Assembly (NCBI GenBank): GCA_964616145.1
Contig: CAZTRD010000017.1
Span: 1-19,325 of the forward strand
Reading direction: 5' to 3'
DNA: 19,325 nt
Source: JAQTNP01 sp964616145
GTDB lineage: Bacteria > Patescibacteriota > Minisyncoccia > Minisyncoccales > PEYH01
Made by a program: the position numbers and the translations under genes. Below the pieces are notes generated by a model, which saw nothing but the letters and a program-made list of their open reading frames with translations, searched no databases and had not been told where the DNA came from. Below are positions 1 to 7,532 of the stretch, piece after piece (positions within the stretch are counted from its first letter, which is position 1; each line of letters begins with the position of its first letter).

Positions 1-696
1 AAGGAAACTTCAGGGAATGCTTTAAACTCTGTTAAGGAACATCCGGAAGCTTTAACAGGTTTAGCGGGGGCGGGGTCGGGTTTACTTTTATCTCACCTAA
101 TGCAAGATCCTAAAAACAGATCCGTAGCTCGTTATCTGTTAGATGCGGGGATAGGTGGGAGCTTGGGAGTTTTAGCGGGTAATGTTTTCAAACCCGAAAA
201 ACTTCCAGAAACCTTAATATATAAGAATCCGGAACCTTTAGGTGGAGTTTTAGGAGGGAGTGTGGGTTTAGCTACTAAGGGTTTGGGGAAGGCTTTAGGA
301 ACTATCCCTACAGTAGGGAAGAAAATATTGCAGGCTCCTGGAAGGATAGTTCAAGGGGCTGGTGAAGCTATATTCGGCGGTACTGAAGATTTAAGTAAGC
401 CTATAATTGAAGGGCCTAAACCCTTAGGAGTTGTAGGTAATACGCTAAGCGGTGCAGCAGCTATATCTCTACTATCTATGTTACTAACTAAGGGGAAATT
501 TAAGTCGGGAAGAAATATACTGAATACGGAAGGAATACTTTCCAAACTTCTTTCCCGCTTATCTCCTGTAGGTTCTAGAGGCTTAGTGGGGAGAGAAGGA
601 CTAATACGTAAAACTATTCCTAACGCCAAATCTAGTATACCTAAGGCGATAAAAAATTTAAAGAATAATTATTTAACAGCTAAAGAATTTACTTAA
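1..696 (+). CDS. Glycine-rich hydrophobic protein, 5' end outside the window
   Basis: The frame is open from base 1, so the 231 visible codons are the C-terminal part of a longer gene; the ATG at 100 is internal. The visible protein opens with KETSGNALNSVKEHPEAL, then has several glycine/alanine/leucine-rich stretches (LTGLAGAGSGLLLSHL; DAGIGGSLGVLAG; LGGVLGGSVGLATKGLGKAL; a hydrophobic AAISLLSMLL segment) separated by lysine- and proline-rich stretches. These glycine-zipper-like segments resemble those of the small leader-bearing proteins downstream, so it may belong to the same group, with its leader outside the window. It could be a membrane-associated or ejected virion protein. I do not recognise a named family. 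It ends 50 nt before the RNA polymerase gene. Confidence 0.6.
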   Translation, partial: KETSGNALNSVKEHPEALTGLAGAGSGLLLSHLMQDPKNRSVARYLLDAGIGGSLGVLAGNVFKPEKLPETLIYKNPEPLGGVLGGSVGLATKGLGKALGTIPTVGKKILQAPGRIVQGAGEAIFGGTEDLSKPIIEGPKPLGVVGNTLSGAAAISLLSMLLTKGKFKSGRNILNTEGILSKLLSRLSPVGSRGLVGREGLIRKTIPNAKSSIPKAIKNLKNNYLTAKEFT

Positions 697-746
697 TACT
701 TAAAATAGAAACTTACTAATTCCTTAACAATTAGGGAAATTGCTTA

Positions 747-3695
747 ATGCCTAAAATAGAAACAATTGGAAGACTACTACTTAAGGACTCCCTCCCCGAA
801 AACCTTAAGGAGTTCGATACTATTTTAGATAAGAAAGGAGTTAAGGAACTTTTTACCGAATTAGCCAAGACTCCGGAAAAATATGTAGATACTTTACATA
901 AGTTAGAAACTATAGCGCGTACAGCTTCTACGGAAAGAGGTGGAGAGGCTTCGCTAAGTCTTAGGGACTTAGAGTTGCCGGTAGCTATGAAATTGTATAG
1001 GAAGAGGCTGGTAGCGCATATAAATACAATCTCTCAAAATCCTAAATTAACTATGCAGCAGAAGAATACGCAGATAGTTAAATATATTAGAGATAGGATA
1101 GAAGAGATACATAAGGATGTTAGGGAAGCTTCGGTAAAAGATAAGAACAGTTTTGCTGCGGCTATACAGCACGGTTTTAGAGGCTCTCCAGTACAATTGA
1201 CACAGATTCTCTTCGGGGATTTGTTAGTATCCGATCACAAAGGTGCCCCAATTCCTATTCCCGGACTCCACGGCTACGGGGAAGGAGTTACTCCTCTAGA
1301 ATATTGGGCGGGAGCCTTCGCGAGTAGGAAAGGATTTACAGATGTACAATTCAGCACAAGTCAGACAGGGTACTTCGGGAAGAGACTAGCTTTAAGCGCT
1401 AATAAGATACGTGTTACAGGGAAGGATTGTGGAGCGGAGAATATAGGTCTGCAGAGAGAAGGGGGTGATCCCGATAACATAGGTGCCGTACTAGCGCAGG
1501 ATATAGGGAAATATAAAAAAGGTACGGTAATAGATAAGAAAATGCTGTCCGATCTGGAAGATAAGACCGTACTTCTCCGCTCCATCTCAACTTGTCAGCA
1601 GCCGGAGGGTGTTTGTCAAATCTGTTCCGGGAAAAGAGAAGACAACGAATTCCCGACTTTAGGGGAATATATAGGAGTTAAAGCGGCTAGAGTTATTTCG
1701 GAGCCGCTCACGCAGTTGGGTTTGTCGTTAAGTGCTGATACACAAATACTTATGGCTAATTTTGATTCTAAAGAATTAAAAGATATAGAAATCGGAGACT
1801 GGATCATAGGAAGTGATAGAGAAGGCAATACTAAACCTGTAAAGGTTCTTAATAAATACGATCACGGAATGTTGGATGTGTTTGAATATGTTTATACTCA
1901 GCCCAGATCTCGTGCAAAAATAAAACAAACAGTTTCAATTAAATGCACCAAAGATCACAAAATACTCTCTTCATATTTATTTAGTGGGAGGATGAGCACC
2001 CCTCTAGAACTTAGGGCAGGAACAAATAAAACCAGAATCTCGGCTATAACTCCCAAAACATTCTCCGGACATATTGGTTCCAAAAATGAACCTTTGGCAT
2101 TTATTATTGGATTGTTATTAGGAGATGGGGGATATTCTAAAGGAACCCACCAAATTGCATGGAGTTGTGCGGATGAAGACTTATTAGAAAATGTTAAAAG
2201 ATATTTAAATACATTTGATATGGATGTAAGGCATAATAATAAAGTTAAATACCATCTCTGTATGAAGCAAAATGATTATTCAGGAGCTCATACTAATAAT
2301 TTATTGAAAGCATGGTTAAAAGATAATGATATGTATCATAAATATTCTTATGAAAAAGAATTACCAAAAGATATTTATGAATGGGATATAAATTCTATAA
2401 AACAACTAATTTCGGGATTATATCTTTCAGATGGTAGTTTTGTGAATTATAATAAAAAGCAAAAAAATAATAAATCCATTCAGTATTGTTCTTCTTCGTA
2501 TAAATTAGTATCTCAGTTAAAAACATTATTACAAAATGTGTTTTGTATATATTCAGGAGCTATATGTGAAAATAAGAATAATAGACAATGGCCTAGTGAA
2601 CATTCTTTATATACAATACATATTAATAATATAACCGATATTCAAAAGTTTATTAATTCTATACCTTTAGTAGGTAAGAAGGCTGCAACTGTAGAAAAAT
2701 GGACATTCGACGATTGTCGTCGGGGTGAATACAGACGGTGTTTAAAAGTGGAAGAAAAATATTTCGGTAAAATGCATACTTATGATATAGAGGTGGATAA
2801 TGAAGATCATCTATTTGTAACTGCTGCCGGAATAATAACATCCAATTCGTCCAAGCATACTGGCGGAGCTTTAGGGAAGGAAGATGAGGAACTTAGTGGC
2901 TTCGAAGAGATTCAGCAGTTTGCTGACGTCCCGGAGCAGTTTCTGGGGAAAGCAATATTAGCCCCTAAGGATGGGAAAGTTACTAAGATATATAAAGCCC
3001 CGCAGGGGGGTCATTACGTAATAGTTAACGGCGAACAATTATATGTCCCTATAAATAGAAATTTAGGTGTTAAAATTGGGGATGAGGTCGAAGCGGGAGA
3101 TATACTTACGGACGGAACTCCTAATCCTGCAGAAATTGCTGAGTATAAGGGTTTGGGGGAAGGAAGGAAATACTTTGTAGATAAGTTTTCCGAAATATTG
3201 GAAAGGAATGGAGTGCGTACACATAGGAGAAATGTTGAAGTTGTTGCCAGAGGTTTCTTCGATAAAGTACGTATTACTAATCCGGATGGAGTTGCGGGCT
3301 ACGATATAGACGAAAAGGTTCCGTATTCAGATCTACAGAGGAATTACGAACCCCGTCCCGGCTCCCAACTCAAGACAGTAAACAGATCTATTTCAGGACA
3401 GTACTTAGAAAAGCCCATCCTACACTACACTATAGGGACTCGCTTAACTCCTAAAGTAATTAAGAAACTGCAGGCTGCGGGGATTAAGGATGTTATATCT
3501 AATACCGAACATCCCGGTTTCGAGCCGGAAGTTGTTCGTTTACTGGATATAACCAATACCGATCCGGATTGGAAGATTAGGATGGCTGGCTTCGGCCTTA
3601 AAAGCTCTTTCCTGGATGCCGTAGTTAAGGGGAGCGAAAGTAAATATAAGAATCCTTCTTATATTCCAGGACTTATGGACGTATCAAAATTATGA
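747..3695 (+). CDS. Phage RNA polymerase beta' subunit, C-terminal half, with an in-frame intein
   Basis: A 982-codon gene; removing the intein (residues 327-700) leaves a 608-residue beta' fragment. It begins with GRLLLKDSLPENL, matching the start of the second half of bacterial RpoC (GRxLxxxxLP). It then shows HGFRGSPVQLTQ (like SGARGSxxQxxQ), GEGVTPLEYW (like REGLxVLEYF), the bridge-helix region SRKGFTDVQFSTSQTGYFGKR at about 193-213, and four zinc cysteines C228, C283, C290, C293 (E. coli C814, C888, C895, C898). The trigger-loop start is SEPLTQLGL, continued after the intein by SSKHTGG. VKIGDEVEAGDILTDGTPNP in the C-extein matches the RpoC motif after the trigger loop. The DFDGD catalytic half is absent, so beta' is split and the N-half must lie elsewhere, as in phage multisubunit polymerases of the phiKZ/AR9 type. 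A purine-rich site (AGGGAAA) lies about 8 nt before the ATG. Likely transcribes phage genes. Family very sure; subunit partners not visible. Confidence 0.9.
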   Translation: MPKIETIGRLLLKDSLPENLKEFDTILDKKGVKELFTELAKTPEKYVDTLHKLETIARTASTERGGEASLSLRDLELPVAMKLYRKRLVAHINTISQNPKLTMQQKNTQIVKYIRDRIEEIHKDVREASVKDKNSFAAAIQHGFRGSPVQLTQILFGDLLVSDHKGAPIPIPGLHGYGEGVTPLEYWAGAFASRKGFTDVQFSTSQTGYFGKRLALSANKIRVTGKDCGAENIGLQREGGDPDNIGAVLAQDIGKYKKGTVIDKKMLSDLEDKTVLLRSISTCQQPEGVCQICSGKREDNEFPTLGEYIGVKAARVISEPLTQLGLSLSADTQILMANFDSKELKDIEIGDWIIGSDREGNTKPVKVLNKYDHGMLDVFEYVYTQPRSRAKIKQTVSIKCTKDHKILSSYLFSGRMSTPLELRAGTNKTRISAITPKTFSGHIGSKNEPLAFIIGLLLGDGGYSKGTHQIAWSCADEDLLENVKRYLNTFDMDVRHNNKVKYHLCMKQNDYSGAHTNNLLKAWLKDNDMYHKYSYEKELPKDIYEWDINSIKQLISGLYLSDGSFVNYNKKQKNNKSIQYCSSSYKLVSQLKTLLQNVFCIYSGAICENKNNRQWPSEHSLYTIHINNITDIQKFINSIPLVGKKAATVEKWTFDDCRRGEYRRCLKVEEKYFGKMHTYDIEVDNEDHLFVTAAGIITSNSSKHTGGALGKEDEELSGFEEIQQFADVPEQFLGKAILAPKDGKVTKIYKAPQGGHYVIVNGEQLYVPINRNLGVKIGDEVEAGDILTDGTPNPAEIAEYKGLGEGRKYFVDKFSEILERNGVRTHRRNVEVVARGFFDKVRITNPDGVAGYDIDEKVPYSDLQRNYEPRPGSQLKTVNRSISGQYLEKPILHYTIGTRLTPKVIKKLQAAGIKDVISNTEHPGFEPEVVRLLDITNTDPDWKIRMAGFGLKSSFLDAVVKGSESKYKNPSYIPGLMDVSKL
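1725..2846 (+). mobile_element. LAGLIDADG intein inserted in the beta' trigger loop
   Basis: Residues 327-700 of the host gene (374 residues, in frame). The N-terminal splice block is SLSADTQIL with Ser327 as nucleophile. Block B is CTKDHKIL, with the Thr401-x-x-His404 pair. Two LAGLIDADG helices are visible: IIGLLLGDGG (acidic Asp460) and ISGLYLSDGS (Asp562), both with the catalytic Asp, so the homing endonuclease looks intact. Block F is HTYDIEVDNEDHLFV and the end is GIITSN, followed by extein Ser701. Precise removal joins TQLGL to SSKHTGG, the same length as TQLTMRTFHTGG of bacterial RpoC. Penultimate Ser699 replaces the usual His. The insert looks more AT-rich than its flanks, suggesting separate acquisition. 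Presumed activities are protein self-splicing and site-specific cleavage of intein-free alleles; splicing is not proven by sequence. Confidence 0.93.
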
Positions 3696-3715
3696 AAGTG
3701 CACAAAAGTGCACTT
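3696..3715 (+). promoter_or_regulatory. Hairpin directly after the beta' stop codon
   Basis: A perfect 8-bp inverted repeat (AAGTGCAC / GTGCACTT) with an AAAA loop starts one base after the TGA stop and ends just before the AGGA ribosome binding site of the next gene. There is no U-run, so it is not a standard intrinsic terminator. It may be an mRNA processing or stability element, a weak attenuator, or a protein-binding palindrome. Structure seen directly; role unknown. Confidence 0.45.
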
Positions 3716-3726
3716 AGGAATACGAG

Positions 3727-4506
3727 ATGAATAAATACGGATTTTTAGAAGGATATACAAATAAGATTAAGGAATACTTTCGAGATAGAAAGATGAACAG
3801 AGATATATCTTCTACTCGAAACAGATTACTTAAGGCTTTAAAAAGAATACAGAAGATGGACTTCGATGTTCCTGTAGAAGGCGGTTTGGGGAGAGTATTT
3901 GTTAAGGGAGAACTGAAACCGGAAGTACTTAAGAAATTAGGATTTTTAGAAGGATATACAAATAAGATTAAGGAATACTTTCGAGATAGAAAGATGAACA
4001 GAGATATATCTTCTACTCGAAACAGATTACTTAAGGCTTTAAAAAGAATACAGAAGATGGACTTCGATGTTCCTGTAGAAGGCGGTTTGGGGAGAGTATT
4101 TGTTAAGGGAGAACTGAAACCGGAAGTACTTAAGAAATTAGGATATTTTAAAAGTAGTATAGCTATTCCGGAAAAAGGTCAATCGCAATGGATGACTTGG
4201 AGACAGAAGGATGATAACAGGCATTTGCATAAGCACGATAAAGGATGGTTTATGCATCAGGATAAATATCCTTCTCTTTCTAAAATACCTATAGTGCTTA
4301 AACAAAAGAAACCAATATCAGATTTATTCGGTGAAGTTGTTAAGGCTGCTGTAGAAGGGACCAAACATGTTGTGACAGAAGCTGTCCCTCAAGTTAGCAC
4401 GGTTGCTGAAGAGATTGCTGGAAATGCCCCAACATATTCCGAAGCTAAGGATATGGGTAAGGATGATTACAGGCTTATAAAATTGCTTGAACAGGCGGTG
4501 GACTGA
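3727..4506 (+). CDS. Leader-tagged protein with duplicated 67-residue module and His-rich motif
   Basis: A 259-residue protein starting MNKYGFLEGYTNK, a member of the leader family of this window. Residues 5-71 and 72-138 are identical copies of one basic helical module (GFLEGYTNK...PEVLKKL), from a perfect 201-bp tandem duplication, so the LEGYTNK part of the leader also occurs internally. After the second copy, residues 139-180 carry GYFKSS, QWMTWRQKDDN and then a histidine/tryptophan signature HLHKHDKGWFMHQD (166-179), which could bind metal or be a fold core. The C-terminal 80 residues are acidic and alanine-rich. AGGA lies 7 nt before the ATG. The stop overlaps the next start by 1 nt (TGATG), so translation is coupled. 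I recognise no named function; a packaged virion protein is inferred from the leader and location. Confidence 0.8.
   Translation: MNKYGFLEGYTNKIKEYFRDRKMNRDISSTRNRLLKALKRIQKMDFDVPVEGGLGRVFVKGELKPEVLKKLGFLEGYTNKIKEYFRDRKMNRDISSTRNRLLKALKRIQKMDFDVPVEGGLGRVFVKGELKPEVLKKLGYFKSSIAIPEKGQSQWMTWRQKDDNRHLHKHDKGWFMHQDKYPSLSKIPIVLKQKKPISDLFGEVVKAAVEGTKHVVTEAVPQVSTVAEEIAGNAPTYSEAKDMGKDDYRLIKLLEQAVD
3739..4140 (+). repeat. Perfect 201-bp in-frame tandem duplication
   Basis: Bases 3739-3939 and 3940-4140 are identical on full reading, including synonymous positions. The unit starts at GGATTTTTAG and encodes 67 residues. The base before each copy differs (C versus A), and after the second copy the match continues only about 4 nt, so the unit is exact. 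No third copy. Zero divergence indicates a very recent duplication or, less likely, an assembly error. Confidence 0.97.
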
Positions 4507-4868
4507 TGAATAAAGAAGCTTTTTTTGAGGGATATACTAAAAAGGATTTACTTCCAAATCCTTTAAACGGTTATGTGAATAAGAAGAAGTTAAATGATAT
4601 AATAAATAACTTACTAACAAATCCAGCAATGCGTATTTTAACATATCTCCCTGAAATACTGGGTGTTGGTGGAGCTGGTTTAGGAGCTATGATAGGACAT
4701 AAGCTATCTAAAGGTCCGTACGATTCTAAAAGAGAGAAGGAGAGACCGGAATTCGGCAGTATTTTTACCGGTGCTCTACTCGGCGGCAGTGCGGGTGCTT
4801 TCACCGGAAGAGCTCTAAAAAATAGGGTAAAGTGGGATAAACTTAGAGAGGCTATGAAACAACTTTAG
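4506..4868 (+). CDS. Leader-tagged small membrane protein with glycine-zipper hairpin
   Basis: A 120-residue protein starting MNKEAFFEGYTKK, a divergent version of the shared leader. A second leader-like piece, NGYVNKKK, follows at about residues 21-28. The rest has a hydrophobic helix with small-residue zipper (LPEILGVGGAGLGAMIGHKL, about 50-69), a charged turn with KREKERPE, and a second glycine-rich segment (IFTGALLGGSAGAFTGRAL, about 82-100), then a basic amphipathic tail. This suggests a two-helix membrane hairpin. No signal peptide. Its ATG overlaps the upstream stop as TGATG. The 60-nt gap that follows is the largest break between 3727 and 8267. Function not recognised; a head-packaged protein that inserts in the host membrane during DNA entry is one possibility. 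Confidence 0.75.
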   Translation: MNKEAFFEGYTKKDLLPNPLNGYVNKKKLNDIINNLLTNPAMRILTYLPEILGVGGAGLGAMIGHKLSKGPYDSKREKERPEFGSIFTGALLGGSAGAFTGRALKNRVKWDKLREAMKQL

Positions 4869-4911
4869 AAAAGTTGTAATATATAAATATAGCCCTTATG
4901 TTATTCGAGAT

Positions 4912-4925
4912 ACAACAGGAGTTGT
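4912..4925 (+). promoter_or_regulatory. Ribosome binding site displayed in a small hairpin loop
   Basis: ACAAC and GTTGT form a perfect 5-bp stem around the loop AGGA, which with the following G makes the Shine-Dalgarno core AGGAG, 8 nt before the ATG at 4929. The stem is weak, so it may be chance. If real, it would expose the site in a loop and could be a binding site for a translational regulator. Confidence 0.3.
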
Positions 4926-4928
4926 TAA

Positions 4929-7094
4929 ATGCCAGATGTAACTTTCGAAGTTAAATTTAGTCAGCTTGTAGACAGTGCTTTAAAAGAAAAAGTACCAACT
5001 CTTCTAGAATATAGAGTTGGTTTTCAGATAATAGACAAGGAAGAGGATGAAACTAAAGCTGTCGGAGTTTCTGTCTTCGTTGTTAATGGATTGTGGTTAT
5101 ATATGCCTATTTTCTTCGTTGATGGAGATCTTAAGGGATCGGATCTACTCTACGTTAAGCAGAACGATATCTTCGTTCCGGCCCGAGATAACTGGATAAC
5201 AACATTTAAAGAACAGGGGACTGTTGTTTTGGGGAAAGGTGACTTCGAAATTGGTGCCGGTAAGTCTTTAGATAACGCTCCGGAATCTGTATCTTTGGAT
5301 GATAAAAGTAATATAGAATATAAAGTAGCTTCGGAAGATGTATTCAATTTCAATTCTATCCTCCCCAAGATGATGAAGAGATATACGGATGCTTCTTATG
5401 ACTTTAAAGATAAGCTTGCGGGTTTGGGGAAGGATGCTCAAATAATCTTTGCGAATACTGTACGTAAGTCTCCGGAGTTTGCCAACACTCTCTTCCACTT
5501 CTATTCTCCTAAAGAGATTAAAGGATTCGCTTCTACATTTTCTGCCGAATACGAAAAGAGAGCAGCCGAAGAGGAAGAGAAAGAGGGCCCGGTACAGATA
5601 GATATAATTACGGATATTTCAGATCCTAAAGCTGAAAAACTTAAGGATTCGGAAAAGAAAGTCTTAGTTAGACAGGGTGTATTTGTTGGGGACGAAAGAT
5701 ATAACTTCAGTAAGATCTTCCACAATAGAATAGATCCGGGAATTACTGAAAATCCCAACAGTTCCGGAATATACGATGTCCTCCTAGCGGATGGGAAATG
5801 GAAGGCCGCTGTAGTTCTATTCTTCAATAAACTAGCTCCGGATTACGGGGATAAGTATACTAGTGTTTCTGGGAACACCCGCCCCATTTCGCAGAATATT
5901 GCTGTAATCCCTCTAGATAACAATCAGCGTTACTTCCGGAGACAGGTTACAGATGTATTCTGTAAAGCCCCGAGTAACGAATCCTTAAAGAAATTCGAAG
6001 GAGTTAAAGGGGGAATAAGTGCGGGAGCCGAATCTCTCCTAACGTCCCTAAGTAAGTATGATGATATAGATTCTATGGGACCTGTATTCGGTCCGGAGAA
6101 ATGCTTAATAGCTAATGGAGTTTCCCGTTGTTACGAAGTTAAACTTCCTTATAAGAAAGAATTTATAGGAAATACGATATCAGTTAGGGAAGGCTTCGAT
6201 AACGATCAATACGATATAGAGTTTACGGGGAAGGAAGGAGAGTTAAGTTTATACGGTAATAAACTGTTCGTCCCTAAAGATGCCCGCATATTTTTACCCG
6301 CTAAGTACGAAGAAGATAGTAAGTTTAATTTGGGGAATGTTACACAGATTTATGCTAATCTAATTAAACAGGCTTCACTAGACTCTCTAACAGTACAGTC
6401 TTTAGGGAATTCTGCGGAGATTAGAATTAACTCGCATTCTTCCGGATTGCTGGATAAAGTAGCTGCTATAAGATATTTAGCGGAAGGAGTCGGTCTCTAT
6501 GCGGGACAGGCTCAGCAAATACTTAAGGAAGCCGGAAGAAAGGACAATAGGAGAGTTACGTATCTGCTTAAGATTGCAGCTCCTTACGATGTAGCTGCCT
6601 ACGAAGGTAAAGCTCCTTTTATGGGGGGGCCTGCGGCTAAAACAGAACAGGGAGTAGAAGAAACTACGGTAACTTCTAAAGGTAAAGAACAGAAGAATAT
6701 GCTCCCGGAGGAAGTTGTAGATAAAGCTAATAAAGCTTCGCAGACTGGAATTAAGGAAGTATTCGATGTTTCAGTGTTGGAAGGTTTGGTCAATATTGCC
6801 GATCTATCCGAACTTAGAAAAGATTACATTAAGGATATGATTAAAGGAATGGATAGGGTTGGAAGAATGCTCTTCCTGTATTACTGGCATAATGAGGAAT
6901 TCGAAGATAGATACGGGGACGAGGATATGGCTAAATTAGAAGATACATTAAAGCAGGTATTTGTAAGTACTGGCGATTTAGTACTCTTCCTTAAAGAGAA
7001 AGTTGCGTACGCTCCGGATAGCAGCGAATCTCTTCTCGGAAGCCTGTCCGAAGATATCGGAGAAACTTCAACTGCGGAGCAGGGAGGGATATGA
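4929..7094 (+). CDS. Large virion-associated protein of unknown function
   Basis: A 721-residue protein, AGGAG 8 nt before the ATG. The N-terminal 110 residues look like a folded beta-rich domain with VGVSVFVVNGLWLYMPIFFVDGDLKG and LLYVKQNDIFVPARDNWI. A middle section (about 155-235) is charged and helical, with an acidic run AAEEEEKEG near residue 212. A second beta-rich domain (about 240-490) follows, and the C-terminal third is helical with a long lysine/glutamate-rich stretch. It carries about ten K-x-A tripeptides (for example YKVAS, FNKLA, IKQAS, LDKVA, LLKIA, EKVAY), a feature shared with the proteins around the protease gene. It lies between leader-tagged genes and ends with TGATG overlap with the next one. 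No named family recognised; size and position make a structural or ejected virion protein likely. A portal cannot be excluded, but I see no portal signature. Confidence 0.75.
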   Translation: MPDVTFEVKFSQLVDSALKEKVPTLLEYRVGFQIIDKEEDETKAVGVSVFVVNGLWLYMPIFFVDGDLKGSDLLYVKQNDIFVPARDNWITTFKEQGTVVLGKGDFEIGAGKSLDNAPESVSLDDKSNIEYKVASEDVFNFNSILPKMMKRYTDASYDFKDKLAGLGKDAQIIFANTVRKSPEFANTLFHFYSPKEIKGFASTFSAEYEKRAAEEEEKEGPVQIDIITDISDPKAEKLKDSEKKVLVRQGVFVGDERYNFSKIFHNRIDPGITENPNSSGIYDVLLADGKWKAAVVLFFNKLAPDYGDKYTSVSGNTRPISQNIAVIPLDNNQRYFRRQVTDVFCKAPSNESLKKFEGVKGGISAGAESLLTSLSKYDDIDSMGPVFGPEKCLIANGVSRCYEVKLPYKKEFIGNTISVREGFDNDQYDIEFTGKEGELSLYGNKLFVPKDARIFLPAKYEEDSKFNLGNVTQIYANLIKQASLDSLTVQSLGNSAEIRINSHSSGLLDKVAAIRYLAEGVGLYAGQAQQILKEAGRKDNRRVTYLLKIAAPYDVAAYEGKAPFMGGPAAKTEQGVEETTVTSKGKEQKNMLPEEVVDKANKASQTGIKEVFDVSVLEGLVNIADLSELRKDYIKDMIKGMDRVGRMLFLYYWHNEEFEDRYGDEDMAKLEDTLKQVFVSTGDLVLFLKEKVAYAPDSSESLLGSLSEDIGETSTAEQGGI
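7082..7090 (+). promoter_or_regulatory. Ribosome binding site selecting ATG 7094
   Basis: GGGAGG (7082-7087) lies inside the end of the upstream gene. Its spacing to the ATG at 7094 is about 6 nt, against 3 nt to the ATG at 7091, so it supports the start that yields the family leader exactly. Confidence 0.5.
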
Positions 7095-7483
7095 TGAATA
7101 AGTACGGATATTTAGAAGGTTATGTATTTAAGACTGCTGCCGGAGAAATAGCTGAAGGCTTAAGAAATGCTGCTGGAGAATCTAAAGGGAAAAGACCTTC
7201 TCGTCTTATCCCCTATTTAGCTAATATGGTTCCTGGGGGGAGTAGTTTATATGGAGCTACTGGGGAAAAAGGGGGGGTAGGTAGAGCGATTAAAACTGGA
7301 ATTGGCTCTACCTTTGCGGGAACTGCCGGTGTTTTAACAGGAATATTGGCTGCAATGGTTTTGGCGACAGTTCGTAAAAATCCTACAGCTCTTTTGTTGG
7401 GACATCCTTTAGGCTCTCTAGGATATGTTTTAGGTGGTGGTGAAGCTACACACAGATTAGGTAGAACTAAGGAAGGAAAATAA
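7094..7483 (+). CDS. Leader-tagged glycine-rich membrane protein
   Basis: A 129-residue protein if started at the second of two adjacent ATGs. This start is preferred because it gives the family leader MNKYGYLEGYVFKTAAGE and a better spacing (about 6 nt) from GGGAGG at 7082-7087; the first ATG at 7091 would add one Met. Residues about 42-110 contain long glycine/alanine/threonine-rich hydrophobic stretches (GIGSTFAGTAGVLTGILAAMVLA; LLLGHPLGSLGYVLGGG), consistent with two membrane-spanning glycine-zipper helices. The C-terminus is basic (HRLGRTKEGK). The start of this gene (48 nt) and its end (last 31 nt) are both repeated in the downstream 33-codon frame. Function not recognised. Confidence 0.78.
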   Translation: MNKYGYLEGYVFKTAAGEIAEGLRNAAGESKGKRPSRLIPYLANMVPGGSSLYGATGEKGGVGRAIKTGIGSTFAGTAGVLTGILAAMVLATVRKNPTALLLGHPLGSLGYVLGGGEATHRLGRTKEGK

Positions 7484-7532
7484 CATGAATAAGTACGGAT
7501 ATTTAGAAGGTTATGTATTTAAGACTGCTGCC
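7094..7532 (+). repeat. 48-nt direct repeat of the leader coding segment
   Basis: Bases 7094-7141 and 7485-7532 are identical. They encode the first 16 codons, MNKYGYLEGYVFKTAA. Outside these limits the two sequences diverge immediately. The first 33 nt recur a third time at 8069-8101 and the first 30 nt at 7588-7617, always at the start of a gene. Confidence 0.95.

Noticed and set aside
1725..2846. Group I intron or frame-keeping insertion element instead of an intein
   Set aside because: The insert is fully open in frame, has intein splice blocks at both ends and joins the exteins exactly.
4929..7094. Portal protein
   Set aside because: Size and neighbourhood would allow it, but the N-terminal beta-rich domain and lack of any portal-like helical stem pattern give no positive support.
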